DNA of 64,000 nucleotides from Sindora glabra. Its lineage: Eukaryota > Streptophyta > Magnoliopsida > Fabales > Fabaceae. Where the stretch lies: NCBI GenBank assembly GCA_020226215.1, contig CM035233.1, positions 9,920,001 through 9,984,000 of the forward strand, written 5' to 3'. The notes under the pieces are model-generated. The model was not told the DNA's origin. It searched no databases and saw only the letters and a program-made list of their open reading frames with translations. A program made the translations under genes and the position numbers. Shown here one piece after another: positions 48,990-62,335 of this stretch; positions within the stretch are counted from its first letter, which is position 1, and each line of letters begins with the position of its first letter.

Positions 48990-50487
48990 TCTTTTAGGTT
49001 TAACTTGAAACATACAAGCTTTGAAGATCAAGTCCAAATCAGATAATCATTTATTTTAATTATTCATCCTAATATATATTTTTATAGTAATTGTTCACAC
49101 ATTCATCATTTATTTCTTTACAAATCATATAGATTATGTTTTATTTACTTATTTATCTATTTATTTATTTTATTATTATTCATTAAATATGACTAGAATA
49201 ACCTACCGTTATTAAAATTTATCTATTATGCTAATTGAAGTGCTTAAGGTTTTAGATTTAACCATTATTTTCCCTTCAATAAGGGCCAATTTATAGACTT
49301 GTTGAATTAGTAAGAAGTCTAGGAACCTTTTGAGAATTTTAATATATAACTTTATGCTTATTTATTTTTATGAAACATTTTGTCAAACTTAGTTATTTTT
49401 CTCTTATCTTGCATGTTTTTGTTTTGAGCTTTAAACTATTAATTTGTTTAAGTTAAGCATATAGATTTGCTAAACATTTTAGTTTGTTTGATTTAATCAA
49501 ATTAAAGATGGAGGCTTTTTAGATTTAAACCCATACTAAAGCGAGGTAAACATTTAAGAAAGAATAGCATCAATAATCCTTTTATGTTTACTAATTTTTT
49601 TATTGATCAACATTTAAGAGAATGCATGATCATAAATTTTTGTTTAATATTTTTAATGTTTTAGGCTTACATTTTATTTATTCAAAAGATATTTTACTAT
49701 TTTTACCATACCATTAGCATATCATAGATATGAAAAAGTGTTTATTAATACTATAACAATTGTATATAATTGCTACTCCTATTTTTAACTTCATACTACT
49801 TAAAACTTTTTTTATAGGTTCTAAAAGGTAAATTATTTGCTGATCAATATAATGAAAAAGAGTAATTTAGCTTTATTAATTATATAACTAATAGATTTGA
49901 ACCAAACTTCATGGTATAGATTTCATTGGTAAGTAACATTTGTTATATCAATGCTTGTTTTATATTCCATCAAGCTCGTCAACACTTTTCCTAACTTTAT
50001 AGTTTGTTAAATGGTTCAAATTATCTCTAATTTCAAATGGAATGCCTTAAAGTTGGAATTCCTTGTATTAAATTAGTTTAATAGGATGGTTGAATCCATA
50101 CTAAAATGTTGGCTATAACACTTTTTGCATCTCAACTTAGAACCATTTATACAATGACAAAACAATAGAACCAATCATGCTTTTCAAGGCTTTTATCTCA
50201 TCAACACATGCATCTAGTGTTTGTCTTTGTATAAAATCATGATATATTTGAATTTTTTGTTGTATTAATTTAACTATAATAATCAAAGTGATGTTATCTA
50301 AGTAGAAAAGAGCCTAATCAATATCGCAATCACTTGTAAGCTATATTGGGGTTCAGGGAGTCATTTAATTTTATGATAATGATAGACACTTTCTTACTTG
50401 GGGTTTTAAAGGAAAGACATATGATAGTTTTGTATCCTATTGTTTAAACCTAAGAAGTATGGATAATGCCATTAATACCTTTTAAGT
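48990..50487. other. A+T-rich flank of the full-length copia element
   Basis: No coding remnants or repeat ends recognised. It contains common A/T words only. Confidence 0.4.
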
Positions 50488-50965
50488 TGTTAATTTTAGA
50501 CTCATTTATTTTGGACCTGTTAATTTAGTAATTATAATAAAACATAAAAGTATTAGCCTAAATAAATTTAACTATCTGTTAAGCCCAAATCGTACAAATG
50601 GTAGTCTAACCCATGAATGTGGTAATATGTGATTTTTAGCAATAAATCAACCTACTTCTAGTTACATCCTATAAACAAGGGTCTACTCTTAAATCCTAAG
50701 CCAATTTGTACATATCTTATTTGTGACAGATAGTATCTGTCCTTAAAATACATAATTAACAGCTAGGGTTCATAAGAAGAGTAATTCTAGTATATTGTTC
50801 ATAAGATTAAAGTGTTCATGTTCATTTCTATATTGATTATGATTCATCCATCAATCAAATTGTTATGGATTCAATAGGTATAATTTATCATCGTTATATC
50901 TACATATAATATTGTATTTTTTTAATATGATTTAGTGGAATCAATTTTCACTAAAAATTAATAAT
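50488..50965 (+). mobile_element. 5' LTR of the full-length Ty1/copia element
   Basis: It begins TGTTAATTTTAGACTC and runs 478 bp to the PBS. Colinear matches with 58,713-59,178 include 'tttattttggacctgttaat', 'agttacatcctataaa', 'acatatcttatttgtgacag' and 'attaaaaattaataat'. The 'cctataaa' may be the TATA element of the LTR promoter. The 5 bases before it (TAAGT) resemble the bases after the 3' LTR (CAAGT), a possible decayed target duplication. Confidence 0.85.
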
Positions 50966-50978
50966 TGGTATTGGAGCC
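50966..50978 (+). other. Primer-binding site, initiator tRNA-Met type
   Basis: TGGTATTGGAGCC matches the plant initiator tRNA-Met PBS (TGGTATCAGAGCC) at 11 of 13 positions. It lies directly after the 5' LTR, fixing the LTR end and element orientation (+). Confidence 0.8.
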
Positions 50979-51724
50979 ATCTAAATCATATGAATGATCA
51001 TATTATTATTTAAATTTAAAAATTAAATTATTTTTAAATAATTTGAACTTTATGATGAATTTTTTGGATCAAATTGTTATAAGTCTCAAATTATTTCATA
51101 GCCCTCATATTAATAATTTATTGTAATAAATATTATTTTATAATTACTATGAATGATTTGTAAATTTTAGTTTATATTTTGCATGTTGATTTGAGAAATC
51201 ATATAGGTTGTATGATATAAATTTTCCCTACATATTTACTACGAGTGTAGTTTACTGTGTTCATATAGCATCATTTCTTATAAATATATATATGTTGTAA
51301 TGTTCATAGAACTATTCAAATGTTCACATTGATACTATTTTTTGAACAATGCTTGAACTACATAATATCTTGTCAAAAACATTAATCCATTCTCAATATT
51401 TAATGCTTTTATCATTTTGTATGCTTAATTTATCAAGTTTTTCTAGTTTTATTTTGTATATATGTGATGTTTTTAGTTTTCAGTATGTTTTCATGCTATT
51501 ATTAATGAAAGTTTCTAGAAACTAATTCAATGGCATCTTCATAATCGAAATATGCTATTTTAAAGTTTTACTATCTTTTTAAAATGGAAATCACATGAAG
51601 TGTCAAATTGAGAGCTTACTAGAAAATATTTATTTATCAAAATTTCACTTAAAAGCATGCATAAAAGCTCAAGCATATTTCCTCTTGGAAATGCACAGTA
51701 TAATTTACAAGCTTTTTTTTAGGA

Positions 51725-53760
51725 AAAAGTAGATGGGCAAAATTGTCCCTAAGTGATTAAATTAACATTAAATTAAATATAAATTTTATTATGACATTAA
51801 TTTAATCTAATTTCATTAAATTTAGCATCAAATTAGCATTATCATTAAATTAACATTAAATTAGTTTTGAAAAATTAAATTAATATCAAATTAGTCCTAA
51901 ATTTTATTTTAGCATCAAATTAGTCATCTCATTGGTATTTCCATTAGTGAATTTGAGTTATAGTTAAATCTTCCCTATTTTAATTATGGACTAATAAAAA
52001 ATATAAAATACTGAATAGAGTATGAAAATAAATTTTTAAGAAAAAGTATTTTATTTTTCTCTCAAAGAATAATCAAACTTTGAACATTAAATAGTGATTT
52101 TTCTTAGAAAAATCAACTAATGAACTAAACAATGAACAAATTCATTATAAAGTAAAATAAGTACTTGATTAAAGTGGGTTAAGTTTTAAGCCCTTATAGT
52201 ATAATAACCAAACCCAAAAAGAAATGGAATTTTAAATAAAATGCCTTAAACCTTAGTAGCAGCAGCAAATAGCATTAATGCAAAATATAACCATACTAAA
52301 TGCCAAAATCATTTGCAATCTAACTAACCAAATCAAGCTCTAAATTAAGAATTATTAACCAAACAATAAAAATTTCAAAAGTAAATTGTTTTCTTGTTAA
52401 AAAATGATGGTGTTAAGATCAAACACTAAAATAATAAAAAAAAGCATAAAAAAACAAAAAAATGATGAGAGATAAGATAAAAAGAAAAAACTTTTAACGT
52501 GTGTCTATTGCTTTTGATAATGGAATTATAATGGCATGAAGCACCATTTCACTTCAAAAATTCCTATATTTTTATGTTTTTCACTTATAAATGATGATAA
52601 TTTTAAGACTTTTTATTATTTAGTTGATAATTTTCAGTTTGCACCTTAATTTAATTTAATTGCTTAGATTGCAATTAGAGGTATACATGGATTGAGCGAC
52701 CTACTCAATTCAAAAAAATATAGGATTTGGGCTTTTTTTTTATTCGATAAGCCCATTGAGACTTTTTTATGACTCGATTAATAATTAGGTTAAACTTAAG
52801 CCAAGATAAAAAAGTCCAATAACCTCAGCTTGATTATATTAATTTATTTTTAATAATATAATTATATATTAAAAAATAATTATATATAATTATTTTTAAT
52901 GTAAAAAGATTAATTTAATATAATTAAATATTTTATATATTTAAATATTATATTATCTCTTTAAATATATATATTTTATTTTAAAATTTTATTTTCTATT
53001 AAAAAATAAAAAAATTATTTTTTTGGACTTTTGAACCAGGCTTTAGGGTTTTTATTTAAAAAATCGGGCTGAGTCAAGCTAATTTTTTTTAAAACATAAA
53101 CGAGTCAAGCTATGTTCGAGCTTTGAATTTTATATAATTCGGCTTGGCCCAACCCATATATATCTTTAATTGCAAGCCATTTTTGCATTTGGTATTATTG
53201 TGCTTTAGGTTAATACTATTTTCTACTGCTGCTATTACTAGTACTAATAATAGTAGGGTTTAAGGCATTTTTCTCATAATCCTAATTTTTCTAGGATAAT
53301 TTGTTATATTATAAAGACTTAAAACCTAACTCATTTTGATCAACTACTTGTTTTGCTTTTTGATGAATTTGTTCATTATTTAGTTCATTGGTTAATATTT
53401 TTTCAAGTAAGTATCCCTATTAGATATTCAAGGTTTGATATTTTCTTCAAGAGCAAAGTATAATGCTTTCTCTTAAAAATTAATTTTCAAACTCTACTCA
53501 TTATTTTTTATTTTTGATTGGTCCATAGTTAGATAAGGAAAAATTTAACTACAACTCAAGTTTTCTAATGAAAATACCAATGAAAAAATTAAAATAATGT
53601 TAAAATAAAGTTAAGACTAATTCAATGTTAATATAATCTTTTAGGATTAATTTGATGTCAATTTAATGGAATTGGAATAAATTGATGTCATAACAATTTT
53701 AGATTAATTTAATGTCAATCTAATCTTTTAGGAATGAATTTGCCCATTCACTTTTTTAGA
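51725..53760. mobile_element. Foldback / long-TIR element, copy B (with nested MITE)
   Basis: This is the same palindromic element as at 31,785-33,335. The left arm starts 'agatgggcaaaattgtccc' at about 51,730. The right arm ends 'aatgaatttgcccattcac' at about 53,751. It sits at the same leader position as copy A, so the insertion predates the split of the two copia copies. The right arm is interrupted by a hAT-type MITE (52,676-53,168). Without it the foldback is about 1.5 kb. Confidence 0.8.
52676..53168. mobile_element. hAT-type MITE, 493 bp, with 8-bp target duplication
   Basis: The terminal inverted repeats TAGAGGTATACATGGATTGA and TAAAGATATATATGGGTTGG (right end read as complement) agree at most positions and start TAGAG, typical of hAT ends. 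It is flanked by ATTGCAAT (52,668-52,675) and ATTGCAAG (53,169-53,176), an 8-bp duplication with one mismatch. The homologous foldback copy A has no insertion near 32,790, which confirms both ends. The interior is very A+T-rich, with 'cgagtcaagctatgttcgagc' near the right end (20 bases cited). Confidence 0.9.
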
Positions 53761-54984
53761 AAGAAATGTTTATTTTTCCTTTGATATGCATTCATTATAC
53801 TATCAAATTTTTGGAAAAATTTTGCTCAGAAATTATTTCACTATTTTAGCCACTAAAGTTTTTTTTTTGGAAAGGTTTTGAATAAAGCAATGTTATCGAA
53901 AAATTTTCATTTTAAAATGAAAGGGGTTTTCCTATAATTTTAAGCAAGGATTCATTGCCATTAAAGAATAATATGTTTGAATTCAAAATGGGAAGATTTA
54001 AAGTGTTTTCCATTTTAAAACATTGAAAGACTTTAAAGCACTTTAATGAATTTTTTTTTGGAAATTTTACCTTACATTTAAATAATTTTTAATGTATTTT
54101 TTATTTTTTTAATTCAAATGTATTAAAGGACAATTATGTTGAAAAATGCATTTAATGGGCAAATTTGGAATCAAGTCATCACAAGTCTATAATTAAGTCA
54201 AGTGACTCAATTATGGAAAAAGGCAATGAACAATAATGCATTAGGCAAAGCCCACAGGCCACCATCCTAACATCGAATGGTGGTAGTGCTTGCATTGTTA
54301 AGCTCTATTCTATAAGCCTAATTTTTAGAGCATTTTTTTATTTTTTAGAATTAAAAATATTTTAATTATTTTGACCCATTTAATTTAATTAGTCATTTAG
54401 TTTTTTTTTGGGTTTAAAATTTTGATAATATGATTGTTATGTTTAGGGCTTCTACATGTATTATTTGTAAAAATTTTGGACACTATTTGGTCCATTAACT
54501 AATTTTTCATGAATATAAGTTTATAAAAAATATTTTTTAGGAATCATTTGAGCTTATGTTATTCCATGAATTTCATGTAATTGTGGATTTACACATCATG
54601 TGACTAATTGCACAAAATTTTGTTAATTTTAAGAAAATAATAATCGAACTAAGGAAGGTGTCATATTAACAATATTTTAATACCCTATTGATATAATATT
54701 ATTAATAAGATTTGTTAGTAATAACATAAGTATAAGAGTATATATTGTGTTTCTAAAATTTTTCAACACACCATTAATGTTAAATTTTAGAAATATAGTA
54801 TCTAGTTATTGTATTATATTATAAAGTCATAAAGGCCTCATTGGTGTTAGGTTTTATAATGTAATACTAAATACAATTGTGTAATTTAATGAGGAAAATT
54901 TCAAGTATGATTAAAGTTAAATATGCGTTAATATTTTTAATTTATTTTTCTAAACTTTCCTACTTATCCAATTAAATGTTTTTA

Positions 54985-57900
54985 AGATGTTTAATAGGAC
55001 AAACCATGAGGATTGAGCTGAATCACTAAAGTTTTATCTAACAATCTCCAATTTCATTTTGGTTATTAAGGAGACATAACAATATTAATGTTAAATCTAT
55101 AGTAGACTAAAGGATTCAATATGAAAAGTGGACTCACTTGAATAGAATATGTTTAATGGTAATTAAGTATAAAATAGGCAAGACCATAAGAGAGAAAGTA
55201 TCTTTAAGATGAACAATGTGAAAATGTTCTTGGACTATGTGGTAGAAAAATATAAAAAATTAGACAAGGTTAAAAATGGATAATATCTTTAGTTACTTGA
55301 AAAATCTCTATATAATGGTGATAGTGGGATGCAATAGTATATTCTGAGGTTGGTGAACTAATATAACAAATTGAAGTCTATGTAAGTTGATGTAAGTGAC
55401 AGTTATCTCATTTAGTGTAAGCTAAGATCTCTCCCATCTTAGTTTGACATTTTAAAAATATCTTACAATACTCAAAAGATTGAATGAACCATCAACGAAC
55501 TCATTTCCATTGTTATATAGGCTGAGAAGGATATAAGGAAGAGTGAAGCTTATGTGGTCAATTATACTATGCATGGCTCAAACTCAGAACATTATGTAAA
55601 GGCTAATAAAAAAGACAATAAGGATTGACATAATAATGGAAGGAAAAAGGATGAGAAAGATGAGTTTAGTTAGTGGTGCAATAAACCTAAAAAGGCCTAG
55701 TTTAAAGGTAATTATCATTTTTGCACAAAAAAAATATAAGTATAACAAAGTATACTGCTTCAAGTATAAGAATTAGGCTAACAAGAAATTAAAAGAAAGG
55801 TGCCCATCTAAGTTTAATCTATTTTGAGTTAAATTTTGTTAATATACTGTTAAACTCTTGATAGTTAGATACTAGTATGACTATTCATATCATAAATTAT
55901 TTTTAAAAGCTAATAAATCTAAAGAAGTCAAGCGAGAGAGAGTTAACTAGGGAATGGAGATGGAATTCAAGTAGACCATATTGAATCAATGAAGTTGAAT
56001 TTGAAGTCTAGATATGAGTTATTATTGAATAATGCAATTTATATGCTTTCCATGAAAAGAAATTTAATTTCAATTGTTACTTTGGATTTTGTTGGATATG
56101 TTTGTTATTTTAGTACTAAAAAGCTAAATTAATTTATAAATCCTCTATTGTGGATACTTGTTCTTTATGTGATTATTGAATGGAGTTAATTTGGATTTTA
56201 ATTTTACAAATTTGATAAATTTTCTTGTTAGTAAGAAAAAGAGTAGAATCAATGAAAAGTCTTTAATACTTTTGCATAAATAGTTAGGGAAAATTTCTCA
56301 AAAAAGAATACAAAGACTCATAAAAAAGGTAGTACTATATAACCTAGTTTTTCTCAAACTATAAAACTAATGTAAACTATATCTAAGGTAAACTTTCAAC
56401 TGTAGCTAAAAAAGGAAAGAGACTAGAAAAGAGAGTGTTCTAGAATTAATCTATATTAACATCAGTGGACCTATAACACCTAGTGCTATGGAAAGTTATA
56501 AATACACCATCACATTCATCAATGATTGTCCTATATGATTACTCCATATTTAGTTAGATAGAGCTACTTAATGAGAAGTCAAAATCACTAAAAGCCTTTA
56601 AGATGTTCAAGGTAATAGTTGAGATGAAACTGGGGAAATAGATAAAGTATGCCAATTTTAACAAAGGTGATGTGTACTATGGTAAGTATGATGAAACAAG
56701 TAGAATTCCTGACCTTTTTATGAGATGCCTATAAGAGTGCGAAATTCAAGCAAGTTCCATTATGTTTGGGACACTAAAGCAAAATGAAATTATAGAAAGA
56801 AGAAATTGGACTCTAATGGATATAAGGAGATGCATATTGGCTTATACTTTGCTATCAAAATTCTTATGGGGTAATGCATTTAGAATAGTAGCCTATATTT
56901 TAAATTAGGTTCCAAGTAAGTTAGTACCTAAAACCTTTTACGAATTGTCATAAGGTAAGAAACCTAGTTTAAGGCATTTTTAAGTTTAAGGTTGCAAAGT
57001 TGAAGTAAATTATATATTCCAAATATAAGGAAACTTGATTTGAAAATAGTTAAAGTATACTTCATTGGGCACTATAATGATTCAAGAGGTAGCAAGTTTT
57101 ACTATTTGACTTACACAATAAAAGTAATTGAATCAAATTAAGTTGCTTTCTTTGAGGATGAGTTAACAATAAGAGCCAAAGACCATGCATCATAGATTTT
57201 ATTAAAAATAGCGTAATTGTCACACTAGTACCAATAATAGGAAAGTTATCTTTTATTGTTTCACTAGTCAATCTAGTGTAGCTAATGGCAAAAGATATTG
57301 AATCAAGATAAATGAAAAGAATCCTTTGAGATAAAGTAAATGTTATCTAAACACTTTAATATAAAAGATCTTAGGCATGCCTTATATGTTTTAGGTATAA
57401 AGATTTTTCGTGACAAATCCCAGGGTTTGGTTAGTTTATCTCAGTAAATGTACATTAAGAAGGTATTGAAAAAGTTCAACATATTAATATACTATCAAGT
57501 TTCAAACCTATTTCAAAAGGTAAGGTTTTCTCAAAGCCCTAGTATCATTAAAATGATGTTAAAATAGAGAAAATGAAAAATGTCATATATATGTTAGTTA
57601 TTAGTAGCCTAATGTTTTCTTAAGTATATACATGTCTTGAAATAACTTATGTTATTGCTATATTGGGAAGGTACTTAAGTAACCCTAGTTAGAGTCATTG
57701 GACTCCTGTTGAAAAAGTGATGAGGTACTTATTAGGTATGAAAGATTATATATTGACCTATAAAAGATCAAGAGATCTTATGGTTGCAAGCTACTCAAAT
57801 TTAAATTTTATCAATTATCTAGAAAATCACAAATCAAAATCTAGGTACATCTTCATAATGGTAAGAAGAGTTATATTATAGAAAAGTGTTAAGTAGTCCT

Positions 57901-58235
57901 TAATAGCAACCTCTACTGTAAAAGCAAAGTATGTTGTGTGTTATGAAGCTTCTTGTGCTGCTATATGATTGAGGAATTTTATGGATGGTTTCAAGATTAT
58001 AGAAAGCATATCTAGGCCCTTGATTATCTATTATGACAATATACTATTATAAACTTCTTGCATAATAGTAAAAGTTCTTCCAATATGAACCATTTTAATG
58101 TAAAGTATTAGTTTGTATGAAAAAAAAGTACGTAAGCATATCACATGTATCGAACATATTTTCATAGATCATATGCTTATGAGCCTACTAACTAATATAA
58201 GTTTAAATTAATAAAAGGAATCTATCATAGTCATA
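54985..58235 (+). pseudogene. Ty1/copia gag-pol pseudogene, RT core deleted
   Basis: Recognisable blocks are gag at about 54,985 (NHED...AESLKFYLTISNF), a zinc-knuckle remnant near 55,710 and a protease remnant near 55,860 (LDTSMTIH). Integrase lies near 56,770 (GTLKQNEIIERRNW). The late-RT/RNase H part starts at about 57,325 (MLSKHFNIKDLRHALYVLGI) and ends near 58,230 with RKHITCIEHIF. Compared with the copy at 25.3-29.06 kb, about 740 bp are missing between 57,300 and 57,325. That removes all of the catalytic RT including YVDD. Many stops and frameshifts are present throughout. Confidence 0.85.
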
Positions 58236-58712
58236 TAATCAATATAGGCTTGGTTATGTATTTTGATGTTTTGAGTTAATAGGAATACCATGATGTAAGT
58301 TGTTTAGCACAAGATATATATAAATAAAATATTAATAATGAAATATTCATATTTTACCATAAATTGTGCATATTTTTTATTATGGAATGTTGATAGGGAT
58401 ATTTAGAACCTATCCTAATACTGATTCTCATTTAGCATCTTGGGTAGATGTTTTAACCCTATATGTGAAGATTTACTTATATTGTCACATTTTGTTATAT
58501 AAATCTTATTAAGCACAATTTTATTAAATATATCCCTTTCGAATATTGTTTATCGTCAGCAATGTGTGAGTGTGTAGTGTGTATTTTGTTGTTAATATCC
58601 CTATTAGATACTATGGTATGCACTATTAGACACTTATAATCTTAACTTAGATCAGTAGGTGTAAAGACATCATAATTTACTTTTATTGAATTGTATGGTT
58701 TAAGTAAGAGAC

Positions 58713-59178
58713 TGTTAACCTTATTTATTTTGGACTTGTTGGTTCAATAATATAGCAAAATGTAAAAGTGTTGACCTATATAAACATGGTGATCTAATTA
58801 GGCTTAAATGGTAGTTTGACATATGAATTTGGTAATAGATAGTTTTCGGCAATGGGTCAACCCATTTTTAGTTACATCCTATAAATAGAAATTGCTACTC
58901 TTAAATCACAAGCTAATCTATACATATCTTATGTGTGACAGATAATATCTCCCTCTAAAATACATCGTGGACAGCTAAGGCTTATAAAAGGATTAACTCT
59001 TATATCCTATTCAGAAGATCAAAGTGTTTTTGTTCATTTCTATATTGATTGTAGTTCATCCATCAATCAAATTACTATGGATTCAATAAGTTCAATTTAT
59101 TATCTCTATATCTGGGTTTAATATTGTATTTTTTTTCACATCATTTAATGAAATCAATTTTTATTAAAAATTAATAAT
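58713..59178 (+). mobile_element. 3' LTR of the full-length Ty1/copia element
   Basis: It begins TGTTAACCTTATTTATTTTG and runs 466 bp, colinear with the 5' LTR. It is preceded by 'taagtaagagac', a decayed polypurine tract. It ends 'attaaaaattaataat', as at the 5' LTR/PBS junction. Confidence 0.85.
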
Positions 59179-60213
59179 TCAAGTTTGAATTTATACTAAA
59201 TTTGGTGATGTATCTTATCCTCTAACTAACTAAATTTTTGTCTTTATACAAAAATATATAGATACTGGATAGTAAACATTTATAAGAGAAAAAGTGATAC
59301 TCTTAACCTATTATGTAAGTTTTTTAGTTATATAAAGCATATATCTACACTTTCCTTTATCTTTGAAGTTTGTAATAAAAATTATGCCTCAATACAACTG
59401 AAATGCTAGAAAGTAACATAAATATGGTTAAGTCTTTATGAGATTAATGAAGAAAATCGTCAGAAATCTATGAGGCATTGTTCTTAGAAAAAATACTAAG
59501 CCTTAAACAACATCACAAATACACAAATAAGAGAACAAAATTTAACATGTTCTTACCACACCAACACATAAACACAACATACTGATTCAATGAAGAGTAA
59601 CTAATAACAAATAATTTTGCTTCTCTAGCAACATAGAAAACAACAACTTGGAAAAAGCAATTGCAAGCTAATAGTATAAGTCAAAGTAAAGTATAGAGAA
59701 CTAATGTGTAAAATAAAATAACATATAATTAAATCAAGTACTTTATTACTCGATAATAATGGGGTATCAATCAAATTGAAAGGTAAAGCAATGCTGCATA
59801 ATTAATAAAACTTAATTAACTTATTATTAATATAATATTTTATAATTATCATCACGTAATCGTTTAATAACCATAAAAAAAGTGCCATCAGGCCATCAAT
59901 TTTTTAATTAACACTTATGTTACTGGTATAATTGTAGCTAATTAATAGTAAACATTTTTTTTATCTACAATTAAAGGTTGTAACTAATTAAACAAGTAGC
60001 ATAGAGTGTCTAAATAAAGAGAAAAAATAGATTTCTTTGAATAATATTATATTTTCAATTTTGAACAATTTTTTTCTTTAAATGAAAAATGAAATATTAT
60101 GCCTAAAATTGAAAAAGCAATTATTCCTATTGTAGCACTAAGATTCTCAATATTGCCTTTTTTGACAAATTAGAAAATTGCTCTCACAATTTTAGGAACT
60201 ACTTAACCATAAT
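59179..60213. other. A+T-rich intergenic DNA, no gene seen
   Basis: No coding remnants, terminal repeats or tandem arrays recognised between the copia element and the MITE. Confidence 0.4.
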
Positions 60214-60934
60214 GACTCTATTTCACATAACAAATAAGTTAACTTATAATTTATTCACCTGGTCAATAAGTTATAAACTAACCTTTAGAGGTATTTTTCA
60301 CACTAACTTAAATTTATTAAAAGAATAAATTCTGATTCAATAAGTTACCTAGAGTAACTTATATAGCTTATAAGTTACTATCTTTTTAAATTATTTTTAA
60401 ATTTATCCTTATTCTTTTTATTTATTTACAATCCATGTCCTTTGTAATATAAATCTAAATATTTTTTTTATAAAATATAATTAATTTAATTTTAACATAA
60501 TTATATCTTAATTTTAAATTATAAATATATAAAAATATATATATAAATAAATAATATTGTAAAATATAATTAATTATATTTTAAGTAATTATAATTTTAT
60601 AATAAATAATAAAATAAAAATTATATAAGTAAATAAATATATAAGTTTATAAAATATAATTAATTAAATATTAAATATTATAATTTTATTTTAAAAATTT
60701 TAATTGTATTAATATAATTTAATTTTTAAACAAAAATAAATTATTTTAATTATGTATTTATTTTTATTAATATGTTCTTTTATATTATTTTATAATTTTA
60801 ATTAGTTCAATAGTTAATTTCACAAAACACTTCCACTAACTTATCAGTTATTAGTTATTAATTATAAACTATTAACTATTAGTTAATTTATTAATTATTA
60901 ACTAGTTTATCAGCTACTTGTATGAAATGGAGTC
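60214..60934. mobile_element. Non-autonomous TIR element (MITE), about 721 bp
   Basis: The left end GACTCTATTTCACATAACAA and the complement of the right end, GACTCCATTTCATACAAGTA, form a clear terminal inverted repeat. Inversion continues inward with AAGTTAACTTATAA-type words (for example 'actaacttatcag' near 60,837). Both sides carry AAT next to the TIR, a possible 3-bp target duplication, which would favour a PIF/Harbinger (Tourist-like) origin. The centre is almost pure A/T and non-coding. Confidence 0.75.
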
Positions 60935-62090
60935 AATATCAAAATTGTTGATTTATCAAAATATAATAGAAAATAATACTAAAATTTCAGTGTTATAGTA
61001 GGATTAGAAATCCTTCTCCTAAAATTAGCTTTCATATTAATGCCTAAAAATTAAATTATTGCATGTTTTTGTTAGCTAAAGAAAAATTTTAATTAAAATA
61101 ATAAAATTTAAAATAAAAAATAAATATGAAAGATATTGTTCATTAAAAATACTATTAATGACAAATGAATACATCTATCTAGTTGCATTAAAGAAATTAT
61201 AATAATGAAGTTGACTTATTTGCTTACCTTTTCATATGTATAATACAATATCACATACTCTTTTCATTGTGAATGAATTACCAATTTCAAATATCATTGT
61301 ATGAAAAATTATTATTAACATTAATGTCTAAAAATTATAATGTAGCATATCTTTATTAAGAGAAGAAATTTCTTTTTTAATAAAATAGACAATGGTTGAT
61401 GATAGCAAACTTAGCATTTTTCTACTTTTCTAATGAATCCAACTATAGTTTTTCATAAACCAAAAAATTTATTTGGCACTACAATAGGAGAATTTTCTTT
61501 TTGTAAGATTTGAACCATTCTAAAAATTAGTTGAGCTTGAAATTATTAGAAATAAAAATTAAAATGAAATGGCTTAAAAAATGGAATCAAAATTAGGAGG
61601 CTGGAGCAATTAAGATAGTTACATTGTTAAGCTACTTCGTTAAGCTAATTTTGCATGTAGTAAACTTTAAGAAATAGAGTTTCATGAGTAGATAAATGAG
61701 TGCTCTAGTAACCTTAGGAAGCCATTATAGTTAAAAAAAAGAAGCAATCTACAAAACTAAAATAAAGGCTCACTACAAAAAGCTTGAGTACCGCCTTAAG
61801 GAAGAAAAAATGAAGTTTTATACAAAATGAAGCCATTGTTGATATGTAGCCAAGCCATTCAATGTGTCTTCATCATGTTGAGTTTAGTGTAAGCTACAAA
61901 CATAAGAAAAAAAGTAAAATAAACCTTTAAACATATTTGGTTATGAACTATTAATAAAAAAAAACTAAAAATAACTTCATTTTGATTGGTAGGAAAAGAA
62001 TAAATGGAAAATGACATTAGGCATATGAACTACATAGTGCATTAGAGAGATGTTAGATTTCCTATTCATGAGTAACTAGTTTGTTATGAA
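60935..62090. other. A+T-rich intergenic DNA, no gene seen
   Basis: No supported gene or element end. A purine-rich segment lies at about 61,735-61,820. Confidence 0.4.
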
Positions 62091-62091
62091 T

Positions 62092-62335
62092 AATAGATAA
62101 AGTAATCTTTAAAACTAGAAGTCTTCTATTGTGATTAGTAACAATACCTGAATTAGCCAACAAACCCAATAATCACCCTTGGCTTAATATATCCTTAGTA
62201 AAAATACTTGAATTGGTTAACTAACCCAATAATCACATGGCTTAATAATAGATGAAGTAATCTTTAAAATTAAAAGTCTTTTGTTATGGTTAGTAAAAAT
62301 ACCTAAATTAACTGACCTCACTATATATCCTTAGC
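62092..62335. repeat. Tandem repeat, period about 155 bp, with inner subrepeats
   Basis: 'aatagataaagtaatcttta' (62,092) recurs as 'aatagatgaagtaatcttta' (62,247). Inside the unit, a shorter block of the form 'agtaaaaatacttgaatt...aacccaataatcac' occurs twice and starts a third time. This is a higher-order local duplication. Confidence 0.8.

Larger units (their letters stand above)
50488..59178 (+). mobile_element. Full-length but defective Ty1/copia LTR retrotransposon
   Basis: The element is 8.7 kb in the order 5' LTR, PBS, long leader with nested foldback and hAT MITE, gag-pol remnant, 3' LTR. Both LTRs start TGTTAA. The LTR pair is clearly diverged, with many substitutions and small gaps, so the insertion is old. 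Its internal region is unusually long, mainly because about 2 kb of nested elements lie in the leader between PBS and gag. The gag-pol has lost the RT core, so the element cannot have moved on its own since that deletion. Confidence 0.85.
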
